Shown here: positions 52,601 to 52,963 of the stretch, in pieces | How positions within the stretch are numbered: position 1 is the first letter of the stretch | Layout of the letters: each line of letters opens with the position of its first letter | Assembly: GCA_903912445.1 (NCBI GenBank) | Contig: CAIWHP010000223.1 | Span: 1-52,963, forward strand | Direction of reading: 5' to 3' | Origin: an uncultured Lentisphaerota bacterium | Lineage (GTDB): Bacteria > Verrucomicrobiota > Kiritimatiellia > CAIQIC01 | DNA length: 52,963 bases | Translations under genes and position numbers: made by a program | The notes under the pieces: generated by a model | Seen by the model: the letters and a program-made list of their open reading frames with translations, nothing else | The model's database searches: none | Told to the model about the DNA's origin: nothing

Positions 52601-52963
52601 CAGCAAGAACTTCGAGCTGTTGACCTCGCCCAATGGCACGGATTACCTGCCGTTGACCAATGGGACGCTCAGCGCGAGCACAGGGGCCCTGACGCTGAAC
52701 CTCGGCGGCGTGGTGGCCAGGACGCTCAAGCTGGTGCTCAAGAGCGGCTATAACAGCAGCTACTGGGAACTGGGCGAGTTCGAGGCCTTCGGCATACCGG
52801 GCGGCGTGCTGAACCTGACCTCGACCGTGGCCGTGGCGGCCAGTCCGCTGCTCGGCGGATCGGCGAGCGGGGGCGGGAACTACCTGGTCGGCACCAACAT
52901 CCAGCTAGCGGCGACGGCGAGCAACGGCTGGCTGTTCACGAGCTGGACCGGCGGGGCGACGAA
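46638..52963 (+). CDS. Giant secreted protein with NHL, InlB-like, cyclophilin, discoidin-like and LRR_5 modules (incomplete)
   Basis: The frame is open from ATG 46638 to the right edge (2108 codons). The N-terminus carries a long basic region then the hydrophobic core CFAALLASGLLLPGAAQA. GTG 46776 would give a standard signal peptide and is an alternative start. Modules: NHL repeats (70-380; VAVDGSGTVYVADSGNGTIR), InlB-like repeats (390-593), then a cyclophilin-type peptidyl-prolyl isomerase (675-840; FYDGLTFHRVIQSFMAQGGD, ALANSG, SQFFIT, YTIFGQ). Next an Ig/cadherin-like stretch, InlB-like repeats (998-1204), a discoidin-like domain (1206-1344), another InlB-like unit, BspA-type leucine-rich repeats (1424-1798; LTSVTIPNSVTNIG units), then a second InlB/discoidin/InlB set. 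Catalytic Arg, Phe and Gln positions of cyclophilin are kept. The cell-surface location is inferred. Confidence 0.88.
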   Translation, partial: MNMKRFSQPVAWWWQRARGDVCAGTVRIFQALEKATRRGSKPWNPRVRAACFAALLASGLLLPGAAQAALDYAFTNLAGMAGTSGTNDGTGVAAQFRQPGGVAVDGSGTVYVADSGNGTIRAITPDGVVTTLAGMAGAPGTNDGTGAAARFSFPQGLALDNNVNLLVADTGNSTIRRVTPAGEVTTLAGTPGTTGTNDGNGLAAQFFYPCAVTVDGAGNVFVADTGSHTIRKITPARDVTTIAGQPGVSGRTDGLGNLARFSAPSGIVADRVGNLLVSDTDNSLIRSIDPAGNVGTFAGSSEPGSLDGRGAAASFSQPYGLARDGAGNIYVADTGNSAVRRISPVADVTTPPGATNQVGQAVAVDTAGNVLMADNSHHVIRQGVLTGGALLIVQANVAMGGTVNGSGLYPLGSNVLMTATASNAWVFFAWNDSVTNNPRTVTVSSGGATYTAQFIPLGTVTVLANPGNGGSAIGGGQYIMGSNAMITATASNNWQFLNWNGSITNNPWGFMVVSASMIYTANFAAVAAIHVDVNTNVGGSVTGGGVFIVGSNNVLTATASNGWQFIQWSDGSTNNPRTVVVGAGGATYTAQFIPEGALLAPSLTVSNISMIAGHTFALPLDGSDQFGLPLTYSVVSNSMAGLTTALAPTNRTLNLNVSVTSVSIQTNLDETYTTNTTAVTGDLMLELFEHLTPKTTAHIIGLANSHFYDGLTFHRVIQSFMAQGGDPSGDGSGGSGVTIDDEFVAGLTFAGFGQFALANSGFHTAGILGRDNSDSQFFITSPDLVMGSGAPYQSLNYRYTIFGQLTHGFDLLRQLLATPKGANDRPLDPVLINSATVITNRQAAVLYLKAATNATGTATLTVQVQSSSGSTQVTFQVALAAKAVNDPPFFAPMPATLVTTQNVAVSFPFSAWDADNDLPQIHVWDADTGGAVNNVDIFTNSSTMTLVPVSNFTGRVNLLLGVWDGSDHNGDHISGAAGDVQEFDAQRILITVIPTQYQLTVLANPAAAGSAAGGGFYPANTNITITALASNHWLFTKWNDNSVANPRTVVMPASNVTYTATFVPAATITAGVNMHDGGSVTGSGTFAIGSTNWITVTASNGWLFTGWQDGLTNNPRKIVVAGDASYTASFAPAALITGQPLPTAGGSVTGSGWYAIGSNAVLTAVASNGWGFIGWLDGVTNNPRTVVVPAGGTNLTALFNANLLLPANGGQLTNYTSQYNATLGAAKLTDGTKGAAGFWCSAAGPGTQTFVYAFSGGSNATLNQAVLWNYSEAGGTYYSRNFELLTSPNGTDYLPLTNGTLSASAGALSLNLGGVVAKTLKLVLKSGHNASYWELGEFEAFGIPGGVLNLTATVAVAASPLLGGSASGGGNYLVGTNIQLAATASNGWLFTGWTGGATDNPWTVTVPFGGAAYTANFESIPYTYTTNDGVITITEYTGTNGTVAIPDTINGLPVTSIGAGTFEWCSTMTGVTIPSSVTSIGDRAFQWCDSLVDVTIPSSVTNIGVEAFRSCTSLSAITVAASNSVYCSVGGVLFNKSQTTLIQCPGGKTGSYTIPSSVTNIGISAFADCSSLTSVIIPVSVTSIGDGALAGCSSLTAITVDTLNPIYSSVAGVLFSKSPLTLVQCPGGKAGGYGIPAGVVSIGVTAFSGCFSLTSVTIPNSVINIGSNAFFTCWSLTSVTIPNSVINIGYGAFSFCSDLVSITIPNSVTNLGAGAFSFCSGLVSITIPDSVTEIGDQLFFDCTSLTNVTIPNSVTNIGFAAFDYCSSLTSITIPASVANLDLSAFANCPNLSNVYFLGNAPTLWGAPLFDSHVFDGDTNATVYYLPGTTGWIAPFGGRPLAPCALVNVTGNVVQGGNVAGGGIYAVGSTNPVSAVASGGWVFSGWSDGLTNNPRSVVVPLGGTNLTALFNANLLLPANGGQLMSFTSQNNSTTWGAARLTDGVKNGAGGSWCSALSPGTQTFVYAFSGGSNATLNQVVLWNYGEGTYYSKNFELLTSPNGTDYLPLTNGTLSASTGALTLNLGGVVARTLKLVLKSGYNSSYWELGEFEAFGIPGGVLNLTSTVAVAASPLLGGSASGGGNYLVGTNIQLAATASNGWLFTSWTGGAT
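46720..46772. repeat. Paired TTCCAA/TTGGAA palindromes, array 6
   Basis: TTTTCCAAGCCTTGGAAAA (46720-46738) and a 23-bp perfect-armed palindrome at 46750-46772 (core TTCCAAGCCTTGGAA) have centres 32 bp apart. If translation begins at 46638 they are translated as FQALEK and GSKPWNP just before the signal-peptide core. Confidence 0.9.
50080..50890 (+). repeat. InlB - discoidin - InlB module, copy 1
   Basis: This stretch is matched by 52210-52963 at a constant offset of 2130 bp at both tested ends (for example GGGACCAACC at 50211 and 52341; GCTGTTCACG at 50801 and 52931). Small in-frame indels in the middle compensate each other. Confidence 0.85.
52210..52963 (+). repeat. InlB - discoidin - InlB module, copy 2 (cut by edge)
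   Basis: Second copy of the module at 50080-50890. Long segments are nearly identical DNA, including the run encoding NFELLTSPNGTDYLPLTNGT. It continues beyond the window. Confidence 0.85.

Overview
This window is GC-rich, densely coding bacterial chromosome from a diderm. The evidence for an outer membrane is an omptin-type barrel protease and a TPR/deacetylase protein ending in an outer-membrane barrel. Gene content suggests the PVC group (Verrucomicrobiota/Kiritimatiellota/Lentisphaerota-like): Tat-tagged sugar isomerase and aldo/keto-reductase-like proteins, a PEP-CTERM protein, and giant secreted proteins built from DUF11, SdrD-B, LamG, DUF2341, CARDB, NHL and InlB-type repeats. That placement is inference from gene families; no rRNA is present.

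Layout. 1-5163: tilS (cut by the left edge), a secreted SGNH-like protein, a SixA-like phosphatase, two tandem Tat-exported TIM-barrel paralogues on the minus strand, and tRNA-Ser(CGA). 5395-11853: fusA, a rhodanese, a tandem pair of phosphohexomutase paralogues of which the first has lost its catalytic residues, and an omptin. 11885-13764 (minus): a lone cyclic-nucleotide-binding protein and an unknown secreted protein. 13934-19719: a tightly overlapping hisC-aroF-tyrA-aroA-cmk-plsC operon joining aromatic amino acid, nucleotide and phospholipid synthesis. 19811-26604: a Tat-tagged sugar isomerase, a degenerate HAD-like protein, mazG, an MFS transporter (minus), cvpA and dnaG.

26758-32980 holds two related TPR + PgaB-like polysaccharide deacetylase proteins. 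The second also carries a C-terminal outer-membrane barrel, so it resembles PgaA (TPR + porin) and PgaB (deacetylase) fused in one chain. 33771-52963 is a surface/secreted-protein region. It holds a 2310-residue multidomain adhesin-like protein, a PEP-CTERM protein, a chimera joining a PEP-CTERM-type N-terminal domain to the adhesin C-terminus, a HEAT-repeat lipoprotein, and a protein of more than 2100 residues running off the right edge (NHL, InlB-like repeats, a cyclophilin domain, discoidin-like modules and BspA-type leucine-rich repeats).

A recurrent short palindrome (core TTCCAA-N3-TTGGAA), mostly in groups of two or three with centres 30-32 bp apart, lies at or just upstream of the 5' ends of at least six genes. 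In one or two of them it may be translated. Several candidate promoters share a TTGNNN-N16/18-TANNNN form, and two (tilS and the inactive mutase) sit so close to the start codon that leaderless transcripts are likely.
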